Part shown: piece by piece, positions 25,293 through 32,907 of the stretch
Numbering within the stretch: the first letter of the stretch is position 1
Layout: each line of letters opens with the position of its first letter
Assembly (NCBI GenBank): GCA_025458105.1
Contig: JALOTD010000043.1
Span: 1-35,884, forward strand
DNA from: Tabrizicola sp.
Lineage (GTDB): Bacteria > Pseudomonadota > Alphaproteobacteria > Rhodobacterales > Rhodobacteraceae
Length of the DNA stretch: 35,884 nucleotides
Direction: 5' to 3'
Notes under the pieces: generated by a model
Told to the model about the DNA's origin: nothing
Databases searched by the model: none
Seen by the model: only the letters and a program-made list of their open reading frames with translations
Made by a program: the position numbers and the translations under genes

Positions 25293-25332
25293 GGTTCACA
25301 TCTTTGAAGCATACGATATGTGAGATGTGACC
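25293..25332. promoter_or_regulatory. Imperfect inverted repeat overlapping the trxC leader
   Basis: GGTTCACATCT (25293-25303) is matched by AGATGTGACC (25323-25332) with one extra base, directly before the ATG at 25333. A second, nested TCACAT...ATGTGA pair lies inside (25296-25301 and 25318-25323). It could be an operator or an mRNA hairpin occluding the start of trxC. Confidence 0.45.
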
Positions 25333-25806
25333 ATGACAACTAAGGATGTGGTAAAGCTGACCTGTGCAGCTTGCGGGCAAGCGAACCGGGTGCCTGTCGC
25401 CCGCTTGACCGACCGGCCAAAGTGTGGGGTTTGCGGTGCCAGCCTGGCCGATGGCAGCGTAGCCGAGCTGGACGCCGTCACTCATGACAAGGTGACGCGC
25501 GGGGATGGCGTGCCAGTACTGATCGACTATTGGGCGCCCTGGTGCGGCCCGTGCCGAATGATGGCGCCCGAATTTGCCAAGGCTGCGAAAAGCCTGGCGT
25601 CAGAAGTGCGCCTGATGAAGCTGAACACCGAGGATCATCCGGGCGTCTCGGCTCGGGCCGGGATCCGGGGAATCCCGGCGCTGATCCTGTATCGCGAGGG
25701 ACGGGAAATCGCTCGTCTGGCCGGTGCGCGCCCGGCTGCCGACATCATCTCCTTCGCCCGCCAGCACGCGGCCCAAGGTACCGCCCGGTCCACGGGGCGT
25801 GCTTGA
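25333..25806 (+). CDS. trxC: Thioredoxin 2
   Basis: A 157-residue thioredoxin with an N-terminal zinc-binding extension (C11-x-x-C14 and C31-x-x-C34) and the active site WCGPC (C71, C74), the architecture of TrxC. It reduces protein disulfides in the cytosol and is often part of oxidative-stress defence; binding of zinc can tune its activity. The cis-Pro is in [11 protein letters not shown]. The ATG at 25333 was preferred to an in-frame GTG six bases earlier. It is followed closely by a tRNA gene. Confidence 0.95.
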   Translation: MTTKDVVKLTCAACGQANRVPVARLTDRPKCGVCGASLADGSVAELDAVTHDKVTRGDGVPVLIDYWAPWCGPCRMMAPEFAKAAKSLASEVRLMKLNTEDHPGVSARAGIRGIPALILYREGREIARLAGARPAADIISFARQHAAQGTARSTGRA

Positions 25807-25830
25807 CAACGGCTGGCCGATGCGTAACAC
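25803..25830 (+). promoter_or_regulatory. Candidate promoter of the tRNA gene
   Basis: TTGACA (25803-25808) and TAACAC (25825-25830) are separated by 16 nt and end 15 nt before the tRNA. The -35 hexamer overlaps the trxC stop codon. Confidence 0.4.
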
Positions 25831-25845
25831 AACCGCCGGGTCATT

Positions 25846-25921
25846 GGGGCAGTAGCTCAGTTGGGAGAGCGTATCGTTCGCAATGATAAGGTCAGGGGTT
25901 CGATCCCCCTCTGCTCCACCA
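25846..25921 (+). tRNA. tRNA-Ala, anticodon CGC
   Basis: A full cloverleaf folds: acceptor GGGGCAG with CTGCTCC, D arm GCTC/GAGC, anticodon stem TATCG/TGATA (closed by a G-T pair) with loop TTCGCAA giving anticodon CGC, and T arm AGGGG/CCCCT with TTCGATC. CCA is encoded. The G3-U70 pair, the main alanine identity element, is present. This is the isoacceptor for GCG codons. Confidence 0.95.
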
Positions 25922-26096
25922 ATGACCCCCGGTCTTCCAATCATCGTTCTGACGTTTCTGCATAGGCCGGGCGGGTCAAGACGCAATGCGTCGTTGAGCT
26001 GGACGGTGCCGCAACGGTGATGTCCGTCGTTGACGCAGTGGACAACGGTCCGGTCTATAGCAGGGTCGTGGTGAACCCATAGGGAAAGAGGATGGC

Positions 26097-26531
26097 ATGA
26101 CAACCGAGTTCACGCCCTGGGCGTCATTGGCGGGTGGCGCGCTGATCGGGCTTGCTGCCGTCCTGCTGATGGCGCTGCATGGGCGCATTCTGGGGGTGAC
26201 CGGAATCCTTGGGGGACTGCTGCGGCGCGGCAATCCTGCCGACTGGTCCCTGCGTGCTGCCCTAGTCGTGGGCATGATCACCGGCCCACTCCTGCTTTGG
26301 GCGGCTACCGGAGCCATGCCTTCAACAGAAGCCCCGGTGCCGCCGCTGGCGATTGCTGTCGGCGGGTTGGTGGTCGGGATCGGGGTCAGCTATGGTGGCG
26401 GATGCACCTCGGGTCATGGCATCTGCGGCATCGCGCGGTTCTCGCGCCGCTCGGTCGTGGCGACGCTGGTTTTCATGATTTCGACCTTTGCGACCGTCTA
26501 CCTGGTCCGCCACATGATGGGGGGCCTGTAG
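26097..26531 (+). CDS. Half-size YeeE/YedE (TsuA-like) sulfur transporter subunit, PmpA-like
   Basis: A 144-residue membrane protein with about four helices. It contains the family signature [12 protein letters not shown] (around residue 100), whose Cys in TsuA-type transporters passes thiosulfate or sulfide-derived sulfur through the membrane. It pairs with the next gene, which carries the second half signature, and both precede an MBL-fold hydrolase, the layout of pmpA-pmpB-blh operons controlled by BigR. The start has AGGGAAAGAGG upstream. No bigR gene is visible here. Confidence 0.87.
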   Translation: MTTEFTPWASLAGGALIGLAAVLLMALHGRILGVTGILGGLLRRGNPADWSLRAALVVGMITGPLLLWAATGAMPSTEAPVPPLAIAVGGLVVGIGVSYGGGCTSGHGICGIARFSRRSVVATLVFMISTFATVYLVRHMMGGL

Positions 26532-26532
26532 G

Positions 26533-26970
26533 ATGCGTCTCATAACCGCTCTTGGCATCGGCGTGATCTTTGGCCTCGGCATCGCCATTTCTGGCATGAT
26601 AAACCCTGCCAAGGTGCTGAACTTTTTCGATATTGCCGGAACCTGGGATCCTAGCCTTGCTCTTGTGATGCTGGGGGCGCTTGCCGTGGCGATCCCCGGC
26701 TATCGGTTGGTGCTGGGCCGTCCCGCCCCGGCCTTGGAAGACCGGTTCCACCTGCCGCAAACGCGGGTCATCGACCGCAGGCTGGTTCTAGGCTCGGCCG
26801 TCTTCGGCATCGGCTGGGGCATTGCCGGTTTTTGCCCTGGTGGAGCGGTACCCGCGCTTGGAACTGGAGAACCGGGGGTCTATCTTTTCACGGCGTCCCT
26901 GGTCGGCGGCCTGTTGCTGGCCCAGGGCATCCAGCGTTGGACCGGCTCTCCGGCCCGGACACCCACCTGA
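26533..26970 (+). CDS. Half-size YeeE/YedE sulfur transporter subunit, PmpB-like
   Basis: A 145-residue membrane protein starting one base after the previous stop. It has GLGIAISGMINPAKVLNFFDI at the N-terminus and GIAGFCPGGAVPALG at the C-terminal half, with the conserved Cys of the second YeeE half. Together with the first subunit it would make the full channel. An MBL-fold enzyme follows 15 bases later, so imported or exported sulfane sulfur may be oxidised there. Confidence 0.87.
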   Translation: MRLITALGIGVIFGLGIAISGMINPAKVLNFFDIAGTWDPSLALVMLGALAVAIPGYRLVLGRPAPALEDRFHLPQTRVIDRRLVLGSAVFGIGWGIAGFCPGGAVPALGTGEPGVYLFTASLVGGLLLAQGIQRWTGSPARTPT

Positions 26971-26985
26971 TTGAAGGAGATTGCC

Positions 26986-27867
26986 ATGCTCCCAACGGTC
27001 AATCTTGCGGTGCGGCCCGATGTGACGGGCTTTTTCGACCCTGCGACCAACACGATCAGCTATGTCGTGAAGGATCCCGGGTCCTCGGCCTGCGCCATCA
27101 TCGATTCCGTCATGGACATCGACTATGCGGCCGGTCGCATCACGTTCGATCATGCCGACCTGCTGATTGCCCATGTCCGGAAGCACGAATTGAAAGTGGA
27201 CTGGCTGATCGAGACGCATGTCCACGCCGATCACCTCTCGGCAGCGCCCTATATCCAGCGCCATCTTGGCGGCAAGATCGGCATCGGGCGGCAGATCACC
27301 GTCGTGCAGGACACGTTTGGCAAGGTGTTCAACGAAGGCACCGAGTTCCGCCGCGACGGGTCACAGTTCGATCGGCTCTTTGATGACGGCGACACCTATC
27401 TGGTCGGCGGCATGTCCTGCACGGCCATGCACACCCCCGGTCACACGCCCGCCTGCATGACCCACATCATGGGGGACGCGGCCTTTGTGGGCGACACGCT
27501 CTTCATGCCGGACGGCGGCTCGGCCCGTGCTGATTTCCCTGGCGGAGACGCGGGGCAGCTGTGGGACAGCATCCAGCGGGTCTTGTCTCTGCCAGCTGAG
27601 ACGCGGCTTTTCATGTGCCACGACTATGGCCCGAACGGGCGCGACATCGCTTACGAAACCACCGTAGGCGAGGAACGCGCCCACAACATTCACGTCGCCG
27701 GCAAGACGCGTGATGAGTTCATCGCCTTGCGCACGGCCCGCGATTCCACTCTGGCCATGCCCAAGCTGATCATTCCCTCGCTGCAAGTGAACATGCGGGG
27801 GGGCGAGCTTCCGGCCCCGGACGAGGATGGCAAGCGCTATCTCAAGGTCCCGATCAACGGCCTTTGA
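26986..27867 (+). CDS. MBL-fold persulfide dioxygenase-like hydrolase (Blh-like)
   Basis: The 293-residue protein has the metal-binding motif ETHVHADHLSAAPY (near residue 75), a later HTPGHTPACMTH, and the VGDTLFMPDGGSARADFPGGDA and CHDYGPNGRD segments seen in ETHE1/Blh persulfide dioxygenases. Such enzymes oxidise glutathione persulfide to sulfite with a mononuclear iron. The position after the two YeeE halves supports a sulfide/persulfide detoxification role. ATG at 26986 follows AAGGAG by 6 nt. Confidence 0.9.
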   Translation: MLPTVNLAVRPDVTGFFDPATNTISYVVKDPGSSACAIIDSVMDIDYAAGRITFDHADLLIAHVRKHELKVDWLIETHVHADHLSAAPYIQRHLGGKIGIGRQITVVQDTFGKVFNEGTEFRRDGSQFDRLFDDGDTYLVGGMSCTAMHTPGHTPACMTHIMGDAAFVGDTLFMPDGGSARADFPGGDAGQLWDSIQRVLSLPAETRLFMCHDYGPNGRDIAYETTVGEERAHNIHVAGKTRDEFIALRTARDSTLAMPKLIIPSLQVNMRGGELPAPDEDGKRYLKVPINGL

Positions 27868-27971
27868 CGCCCGCAAATCAGGCACCGGTGTTGCTCGATG
27901 ATGGTCGGCCGACGACAGGGCGTTGACTTCCCGCGCGACCGGTCCAACCTTCCCCGAGATTGGGGAATGAC

Positions 27972-28778
27972 ATGCAACACCGCCTTTGGGCTGACTACAC
28001 CGCCCGCGACTTCGCCGCCCTGCCACGCGACCGGCTGATTGCGGTCCTGCCCGTGGGAGCCATCGAACAGCACGGGCCGCACCTTCCCCTGCGCGTCGAT
28101 CAGGCGATCCTTGACGGCATACTCGCCGCCACTCTGCCGCTTATCCCCGCCGACCTTCCCGCTTTGGTCTTGCCGACCCTCCCGGTGGGCAAGTCTGACG
28201 AGCATTCCGCCTTTCCAGGCACCCTGACCTTTTCCGCCGCAACCCTTATGGCCATGTGGTCGGACATCGGTGAAAGCGTGGCCCGGGCGGGGGTGAGGAA
28301 GCTCGTCATCCTGAACTCCCACGGCGGGCAGATAGCGCCGATGGACATCGTCGCCCGCGACCTGCGGCTGCGCCACAAGATGCTGGTCGTCGCCGCGAAC
28401 TGGTTCGCGATGGGCCTGCCGCCGGGCCTTTTCACCCCGGATGAGGAACGCTTCGGCATCCACGCGGGCGATATGGAGACGAGCGTCATGCGCGCGCTGC
28501 ACCCCGATCTTGTCCAGATGGAGCACGCCCGCGACTTCCGCCCTCTCGTGGCCAACCTCGGGACAAAGCACCTTGGCCTGACGCCCGCCGGAAAGCTCGC
28601 ATGGGCCGCGCAGGACATGCACCCCGCCGGGGCCTGCGGCAACGCGGGCCTTGCCACCGCCGACAAGGGCCAGCAGGTCATCGCCCACGCGGCCCGGCAG
28701 ATCGTCACCCTGCTGGGGGAGGTCGACCGCCTGCCGCTTGACCATCTCGACCACCAGCCGGACCTTGACGCCCGATGA
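27972..28778 (+). CDS. Creatininase-family amidohydrolase
   Basis: A 268-residue enzyme with the family metal ligands: PVGAIEQHGPHLPL (E, H), D in RVDQAILDG, NSHGGQ and GIHAGDMETS (E). Members open cyclic amides such as creatinine or act on mycofactocin-type peptides; here the substrate is unknown. It starts at 27972 with GGGGA just before the ATG (an in-frame TTG at 27960 is weaker). It overlaps the amidohydrolase downstream by ATGA, so the two likely act in one pathway. Confidence 0.9.
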   Translation: MQHRLWADYTARDFAALPRDRLIAVLPVGAIEQHGPHLPLRVDQAILDGILAATLPLIPADLPALVLPTLPVGKSDEHSAFPGTLTFSAATLMAMWSDIGESVARAGVRKLVILNSHGGQIAPMDIVARDLRLRHKMLVVAANWFAMGLPPGLFTPDEERFGIHAGDMETSVMRALHPDLVQMEHARDFRPLVANLGTKHLGLTPAGKLAWAAQDMHPAGACGNAGLATADKGQQVIAHAARQIVTLLGEVDRLPLDHLDHQPDLDAR

Positions 28779-29926
28779 TCCTGGAAGCCGTCAATCTGAA
28801 CGGTGCCACCGTGCGCCTGACGCTGGCAGAGGGGCGCATTGCGGCCATCGAGGCAACCCTCGGTCCTGTGACCCATACGGTCCTTCCCCTGCAGGTCGAA
28901 CCCCATGTCCACCTGGACAAGGCCTTCACCATCCATCGCGCGCGGGCCGACAAGCCCGGCCTTTTCGGCGCGATCGAGGCGATGGCCGCCGACAAGACCA
29001 ACTGGACCGCCGAAGACCTCCGCGCCCGGATCGATGCCGGGATGCGCGAGGCCTGGGCCGCAGGCTGCCGCGCCATCCGCAGCCACATCGACTGGAACGA
29101 CCCTGCTGTGCCCTTGGCCTGGGACATCGCGGCCGAGGTGGCGCAGGACTGGGCCGACCGGATGCCGCTCATCCGCGCCTCGCTGTCACCTATCGACCTT
29201 TTGGCAGACCCCGACATCGGCCCGCAGATTGCTGCCCGCGTCGCCCGCGACGGGCAGGTTCTTGGCGCCTTCATCTACCGGCATCCGGGCCTGGAAACCG
29301 GCATCCCCGCCGCTTTCGACCTGGCCGAAAAGCACGGCCTCAGGCTCGACTTTCACGTCGATGAGGGGTTGGAGCCAGAGGCCACCGGCCTTGACCTGAT
29401 CGTGGCCGAGGCCACCCGGCGCGGCCTGGGCGACCGGGTTCTCTGCGGTCACGCCTGCTCGCTTGCCATCCGCGCCGATGCGCCCCGCGCCATCGACGCG
29501 CTGGCCCGCTCCGGCGTGGCGCTGACGGTGATGCCCACGACGAACCTTTACCTGCAGGACATGACTCCCGGTCGCAGCCCCCGTCTGCGCGGCCTGGCTC
29601 CGGCGCAGGAACTGCGTGCGGCGGGCGTCCCGGTCATTCTTGGCACCGACAATGTGCAGGACCCGTTCTACCCGCTGGGCATCCATGACCCCCTTGAAAG
29701 CCTCCGTCTTGCCGCCCTCGCCGCGCATCTGGCCCCCGGCGACTGGGTCGATGCCATCACCGCCACTCCCGCCCGCGCCCTTGGCCTGCCGCCGCAGCGC
29801 CTGGCGGTGGGCGAGGCGGCCGATTTCCTCATCCTTCCCGGCCCCGATGTCCTGACCGCACTGGCCCGCCCCGGCGTGCCGCGGCAGGTGATCCGGGGCG
29901 GCCAGCTTCAGACAGGTGCCCCATGA
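28775..29926 (+). CDS. Cytosine deaminase-like amidohydrolase
   Basis: A 383-residue metal-dependent hydrolase of the amidohydrolase superfamily. Metal ligands appear in VEPHVHLDKAF (H-x-H), FHVDEG, GHACSL, and GTDNVQDPFYPLG (D), the arrangement of cytosine deaminase and related enzymes. It probably deaminates or hydrolyses a nitrogen heterocycle. Both ends overlap neighbours by four bases (ATGA), so three genes are translationally coupled: creatininase-like, this enzyme, and an FAD oxidoreductase. Confidence 0.88.
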   Translation: MILEAVNLNGATVRLTLAEGRIAAIEATLGPVTHTVLPLQVEPHVHLDKAFTIHRARADKPGLFGAIEAMAADKTNWTAEDLRARIDAGMREAWAAGCRAIRSHIDWNDPAVPLAWDIAAEVAQDWADRMPLIRASLSPIDLLADPDIGPQIAARVARDGQVLGAFIYRHPGLETGIPAAFDLAEKHGLRLDFHVDEGLEPEATGLDLIVAEATRRGLGDRVLCGHACSLAIRADAPRAIDALARSGVALTVMPTTNLYLQDMTPGRSPRLRGLAPAQELRAAGVPVILGTDNVQDPFYPLGIHDPLESLRLAALAAHLAPGDWVDAITATPARALGLPPQRLAVGEAADFLILPGPDVLTALARPGVPRQVIRGGQLQTGAP

Positions 29927-31284
29927 CCGTGCCGATGGAAAAACTGACCGCCTTCCGCGCCATGATCGGCGAGGTTCCGGTCATGGACGACCCCAAATAT
30001 GTGCAGGCCAAATCGCGCGACTACTACTGGTACTCGCCGATCCTGAAGGACCAGCTTGATCCGATGTGCGGCGACATGGTCGTCCAGCCCCGGTCCGAGG
30101 CCGAGGTGATGCAGGTCGCTGCCGCCTGCGCGAAGCTCCGCATCCCCCTTACCCTGCGCGGCGGCGGCACGGGCAACTACGGCCAGTGCGTGCCGCTAGA
30201 GGGCGGCGTGGTGATGGAGATGACGAAGCTTGACCGCGTCCTTGAAATCGCCCCCGGCCGCGTGGTCTGCGAGGCCGGCTGCCGGATCGAGCGGGTGGAA
30301 CATGCCGTGGGCGAAACCGGGCAGATGCTGTCGATGTTCCCCTCGACCCGCCGGATCGCGACCATGGCGGGCTTTGTCTCGGGCGGCTCGGGCGGGATCG
30401 GCTCCTTGCGCAACGGCATGCTGCGGGACGGGACGAACATCACTTACATCCGTCTGGTCACGGTGGAAGAGGAACCCCGCGTGATCGAACTGCGGGGGCC
30501 AGAGATCCTCAAGGTCCAGCACGCCTATGGGACGAACGGCATCATCACCGCGATGGACTATGGCCTGACCCCCAAGATCGATTACCGCCAGGTCGTGGCC
30601 CTGTTCGACAGCTATCCGACCGCGCTGGAGGCGACAGTCAAGGCCGCCGAGACGGGGATCGACAGCTTCCTCCTCACTGTCTGCGAACGCCGTTTCTCGC
30701 GCTTTTACAAGAAGTTGGAGGGCATCTTTCCGCCCGACCGCGACGCCGTCTTCGCCATGATCGCCCCTGAAAGCCTTGCTTCCTTCGAGGCGCTGGTCAG
30801 GGCCCACGGCGGGCAGGTCGTGCTGGTGAAGACCGACGCCGAGATGGACGCGGCGGGCCTTCCCCCGGTCTGGGAATGCGGCTGGAACCACACCACGCTG
30901 CAGGCCCTGAAGGTCGAACCCGGTGTGTGGACCTACCTTCAGGTCGGCTATGCCCCACCGCTTGATTATGACCTCTGCCACCGCCAGCTGGAGCGCTACG
31001 GCGAGGAGATCTACTGGCACCACGAGACCGCCCGGATGGCTGGAGAGGTCCATTTCTTTGCCCTCCCGATCGTTCGCTGGACCACGAAGGAGAGGATGTA
31101 CCAGATCATCGCCGAACTGGAGGCAGAGGGCTGCCTGATCTGGGATCCCCACGCGGTGACGATCGAGGACGGGGGCATGAAGGCGATCGATACGGCGCAG
31201 ATCGACTTCAAGCGCGAGGCCGACCCGCATGGTCTGATGAACCCCGGAAAGACGCGAGGCTGGACGGCAGAGATGGCGCGCTAA
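29923..31284 (+). CDS. FAD-binding (PCMH-type) oxidoreductase
   Basis: A 453-residue flavoprotein with the vanillyl-alcohol-oxidase-type FAD domain. LRGGGTGNYGQCVP (about residue 75) and GGSGGIGSLRNGMLRDG (about 150) contact the FAD, and the C-terminal NPGKTRGW fits the usual ending of the family. Relatives oxidise 2-hydroxy acids or phenols. In this operon it could oxidise the ring or side chain of a nitrogen compound that the two hydrolases then open and deaminate, or act on their product. The exact substrate is unknown. Confidence 0.88.
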   Translation: MTVPMEKLTAFRAMIGEVPVMDDPKYVQAKSRDYYWYSPILKDQLDPMCGDMVVQPRSEAEVMQVAAACAKLRIPLTLRGGGTGNYGQCVPLEGGVVMEMTKLDRVLEIAPGRVVCEAGCRIERVEHAVGETGQMLSMFPSTRRIATMAGFVSGGSGGIGSLRNGMLRDGTNITYIRLVTVEEEPRVIELRGPEILKVQHAYGTNGIITAMDYGLTPKIDYRQVVALFDSYPTALEATVKAAETGIDSFLLTVCERRFSRFYKKLEGIFPPDRDAVFAMIAPESLASFEALVRAHGGQVVLVKTDAEMDAAGLPPVWECGWNHTTLQALKVEPGVWTYLQVGYAPPLDYDLCHRQLERYGEEIYWHHETARMAGEVHFFALPIVRWTTKERMYQIIAELEAEGCLIWDPHAVTIEDGGMKAIDTAQIDFKREADPHGLMNPGKTRGWTAEMAR

Positions 31285-31358
31285 CTCCCTGAAAACGCAG
31301 CTTCACACGACCGACGAAGCCTGTAAGGTGTTGGTCGAACGTCGGCGCTGGGGGGCAA

Positions 31359-32165
31359 ATGCGAAACGGTCTGGTCGATTACTCGCGCCTGATTGCCGCG
31401 CTGGCCATTGTCTGGTTTCACACGACGGCCCCCGGCTATATGGCCGCCTATGCTGCCTTGCCGTTCTTTCTGGTCCTGCTGGCGATTTCTGTCCGCATCA
31501 GCCCCGCTGAGCGCGCCCGGCGGCTCTTGATGCCGTTTCTGATCTGGTCGGCGGTCTATGGCCTGCAATTCATCTCGGACGCGATCCAGCGGGGGGAGGA
31601 CCTGTTTGGCTGGGTGCGGCCGAAGATGCTGGTGATGGGTACCTCTGACCACCTGTGGTTCCTGCCCTATGCTTTCGTGGCCGGTCTCGCCGCGCCCTAT
31701 CTGATGCGGTGGAGGCTGGCGATCCTGCTGCCTGTCCTCGCTGCGGGCATTCTGGCGCTGATCGGGGATACCCCCAGGTTTCCCTTCTACCAGTGGGGCT
31801 TCGGTCTGGTCCCGGTTCTGATCGGGATGGTCTACATCCGGTCCGGCCTGTTGGCCCTGGTTCCGCTGGTCGCGGCCTATGTGGTGCTGGAACTGTTCCG
31901 CCCCTCGCCCGACAATCTGGTGATCCTGGTGGGGTCGGCGCTGGCCATCGCGGTCCTCTCCCTCCGCCTCCCACCGACCGCCCTGTCGGCCTGGTCTGCC
32001 CGCGTGTCGATGTGGGTCTATCTGGGTCACATCCTGGCGGTCTCGCAACTGAAGGCCGCAGGCTTCACGGGCGCGCCGCTGGTGATCTGGTCGATGGCGA
32101 TCTCGCTTTTCCTGGCTGTCTGCATCGACCTGACCCAGCAAAGACTTGGTCTGAAGCGGTCCTGA
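31359..32165 (+). CDS. Acyltransferase-3 family membrane protein
   Basis: A 268-residue protein made of about eight to ten hydrophobic helices. The N-terminal MRNGLVDYSRLIAALAIVWFHT carries the R-x-x-A...H pattern of the Acyl_transf_3 (OafA/WecH-like) family, in which the His takes part in acyl transfer to sugars at the inner membrane. It is shorter than most family members (about 330 residues or more) and may lack helices. A G-run precedes the ATG. Between it and the next leftward gene lies a gap with two dispersed repeat copies. Confidence 0.78.
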   Translation: MRNGLVDYSRLIAALAIVWFHTTAPGYMAAYAALPFFLVLLAISVRISPAERARRLLMPFLIWSAVYGLQFISDAIQRGEDLFGWVRPKMLVMGTSDHLWFLPYAFVAGLAAPYLMRWRLAILLPVLAAGILALIGDTPRFPFYQWGFGLVPVLIGMVYIRSGLLALVPLVAAYVVLELFRPSPDNLVILVGSALAIAVLSLRLPPTALSAWSARVSMWVYLGHILAVSQLKAAGFTGAPLVIWSMAISLFLAVCIDLTQQRLGLKRS

Positions 32166-32172
32166 GCCCCCT

Positions 32173-32244
32173 GTCCACGCGTGGACAGTATGGGGGCCGC
32201 AAAGGATTCCAAGGGGTTAGCTGTGGACGTTAGGGTGGTGTTAA
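32173..32244 (-). repeat. Dispersed 72-bp intergenic element, copy 2
   Basis: The palindrome TGTCCACGCGTGGACA (32173-32188, extended to 18 bp by flanking C and G) is followed at fixed distance by GGGTTAGCTGTGGAC (32215-) and TTAGGGTGGTGTTAA (to 32244). This is the reverse orientation of copy 1 at 4334-4406. The match to copy 1 covers both end boxes and the GGGTTAGCTG segment. Confidence 0.8.
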
Positions 32245-32319
32245 GGTTTGGAGCGGCCCGCAGGACCGGCGAGAGCCAAAGGTGCGGCGGATCAGGGAGA
32301 GGATCGTCTCGCGGGTCAT
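32230..32319 (-). CDS. Possible small 29-residue ORF with a strong ribosome binding site
   Basis: On the minus strand AAAGGAG is followed after six bases by an ATG (32319) opening 29 codons (MTRETILSLIRRTFGSRR...) that stop inside repeat copy 2. The first half could be an amphipathic basic helix. The ribosome binding site is the only good support; no family is recognised. It could be a small protein, a leader or the start of a decayed gene. Confidence 0.25.
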   Translation of the reverse strand: MTRETILSLIRRTFGSRRSCGPLQTLTPP

Positions 32320-32416
32320 CGGGGTCTCCTTTGGGGGCGGAGAGGTGCCGTCCGGGGAAGGGTTTCCAAGCCGGAGGGGACGGATTGGGGGCGGAAAGCG
32401 ACCTTGGGGGGAGGGG

Positions 32417-32488
32417 TGTCCACGGTGGACAAAACGGAGTTTGGGAGGGATTTCAGGGGGTTGGAGATTTCTGTTTGGGTGGTGTTAA
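32417..32488 (-). repeat. Dispersed 72-bp intergenic element, copy 3 (diverged)
   Basis: TGTCCACGGTGGACA (32417-32431) is the palindrome with one central base lost. GGGGTTGG and then GGGTGGTGTTAA (to 32488) follow at the same distance as in copies 1 and 2, while the middle is different. It lies 24 bases past the stop of the DUF5615 gene. Apart from this, copy 2 and the small ORF, I see only G-rich, featureless sequence in 32166-32511. Confidence 0.7.
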
Positions 32489-32511
32489 CTCTTTGGGCAC
32501 GCTCAATCGGA

Positions 32512-32907
32512 CTAACGATAGATCGTGATTCGACTGTCACTTATATCAATGAATAACCGCCTCGAAAGCTTCTCTTCGGCAATCTGCCACTCTGATTCGA
32601 TTAGTTGCAAGAATTGCGAGACGCGATTTGATGCCTGAGTTTCATTACAGCTCAATTTTATGAGGCTAAGCTTCTTGTAGCGACTGTTGCTAACGCCGTT
32701 CTTCTTTGCAATTTCTCGCATGTCGCCATCTAAAGCAACGAGAATGCAGTCGTTTGCCTGCGCGGCGATTACGACAATTGGATCAGTGGAGCCTCGCTCC
32801 ACGGCCTGCTCCAAGTAGATTACCGTATGACCGCTAGACTCAAAAACGCGTCCAACACTTCTAGGCACACCCTCATCCAAAAACAATCGCAACGGTACGA
32901 TAGTCAA
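32512..32907 (-). CDS. DUF5615 PIN-like protein, probable toxin
   Basis: The 131-residue protein opens with PLRLFLDEGVPRSVGRVFESSGHTVIYL, the DUF5615 (COG4634) pattern with an acidic LDE near the N-terminus. It has a second acidic cluster in LVALDGDMREIAKKNG (around residue 60). These residues are placed as in PIN-domain nucleases, so RNA cleavage is inferred. The ATG overlaps the stop of the upstream MerR-DUF433 gene by four bases. The sequence is clearly AT-richer than the rest of the window, a sign of horizontal transfer. The C-terminal 40 residues (after SLIKLSCNETQAS) are not part of the usual core. Confidence 0.82.
   Translation of the reverse strand: MTIVPLRLFLDEGVPRSVGRVFESSGHTVIYLEQAVERGSTDPIVVIAAQANDCILVALDGDMREIAKKNGVSNSRYKKLSLIKLSCNETQASNRVSQFLQLIESEWQIAEEKLSRRLFIDISDSRITIYR

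Noticed and set aside
25922-26096. Possible integration remnant after the tRNA-Ala gene
   Set aside because: No integrase gene and no repeat of the tRNA 3' end is visible downstream. A small inverted repeat GACGCAATGCGTC at 25980-25992 is too short to support a call.
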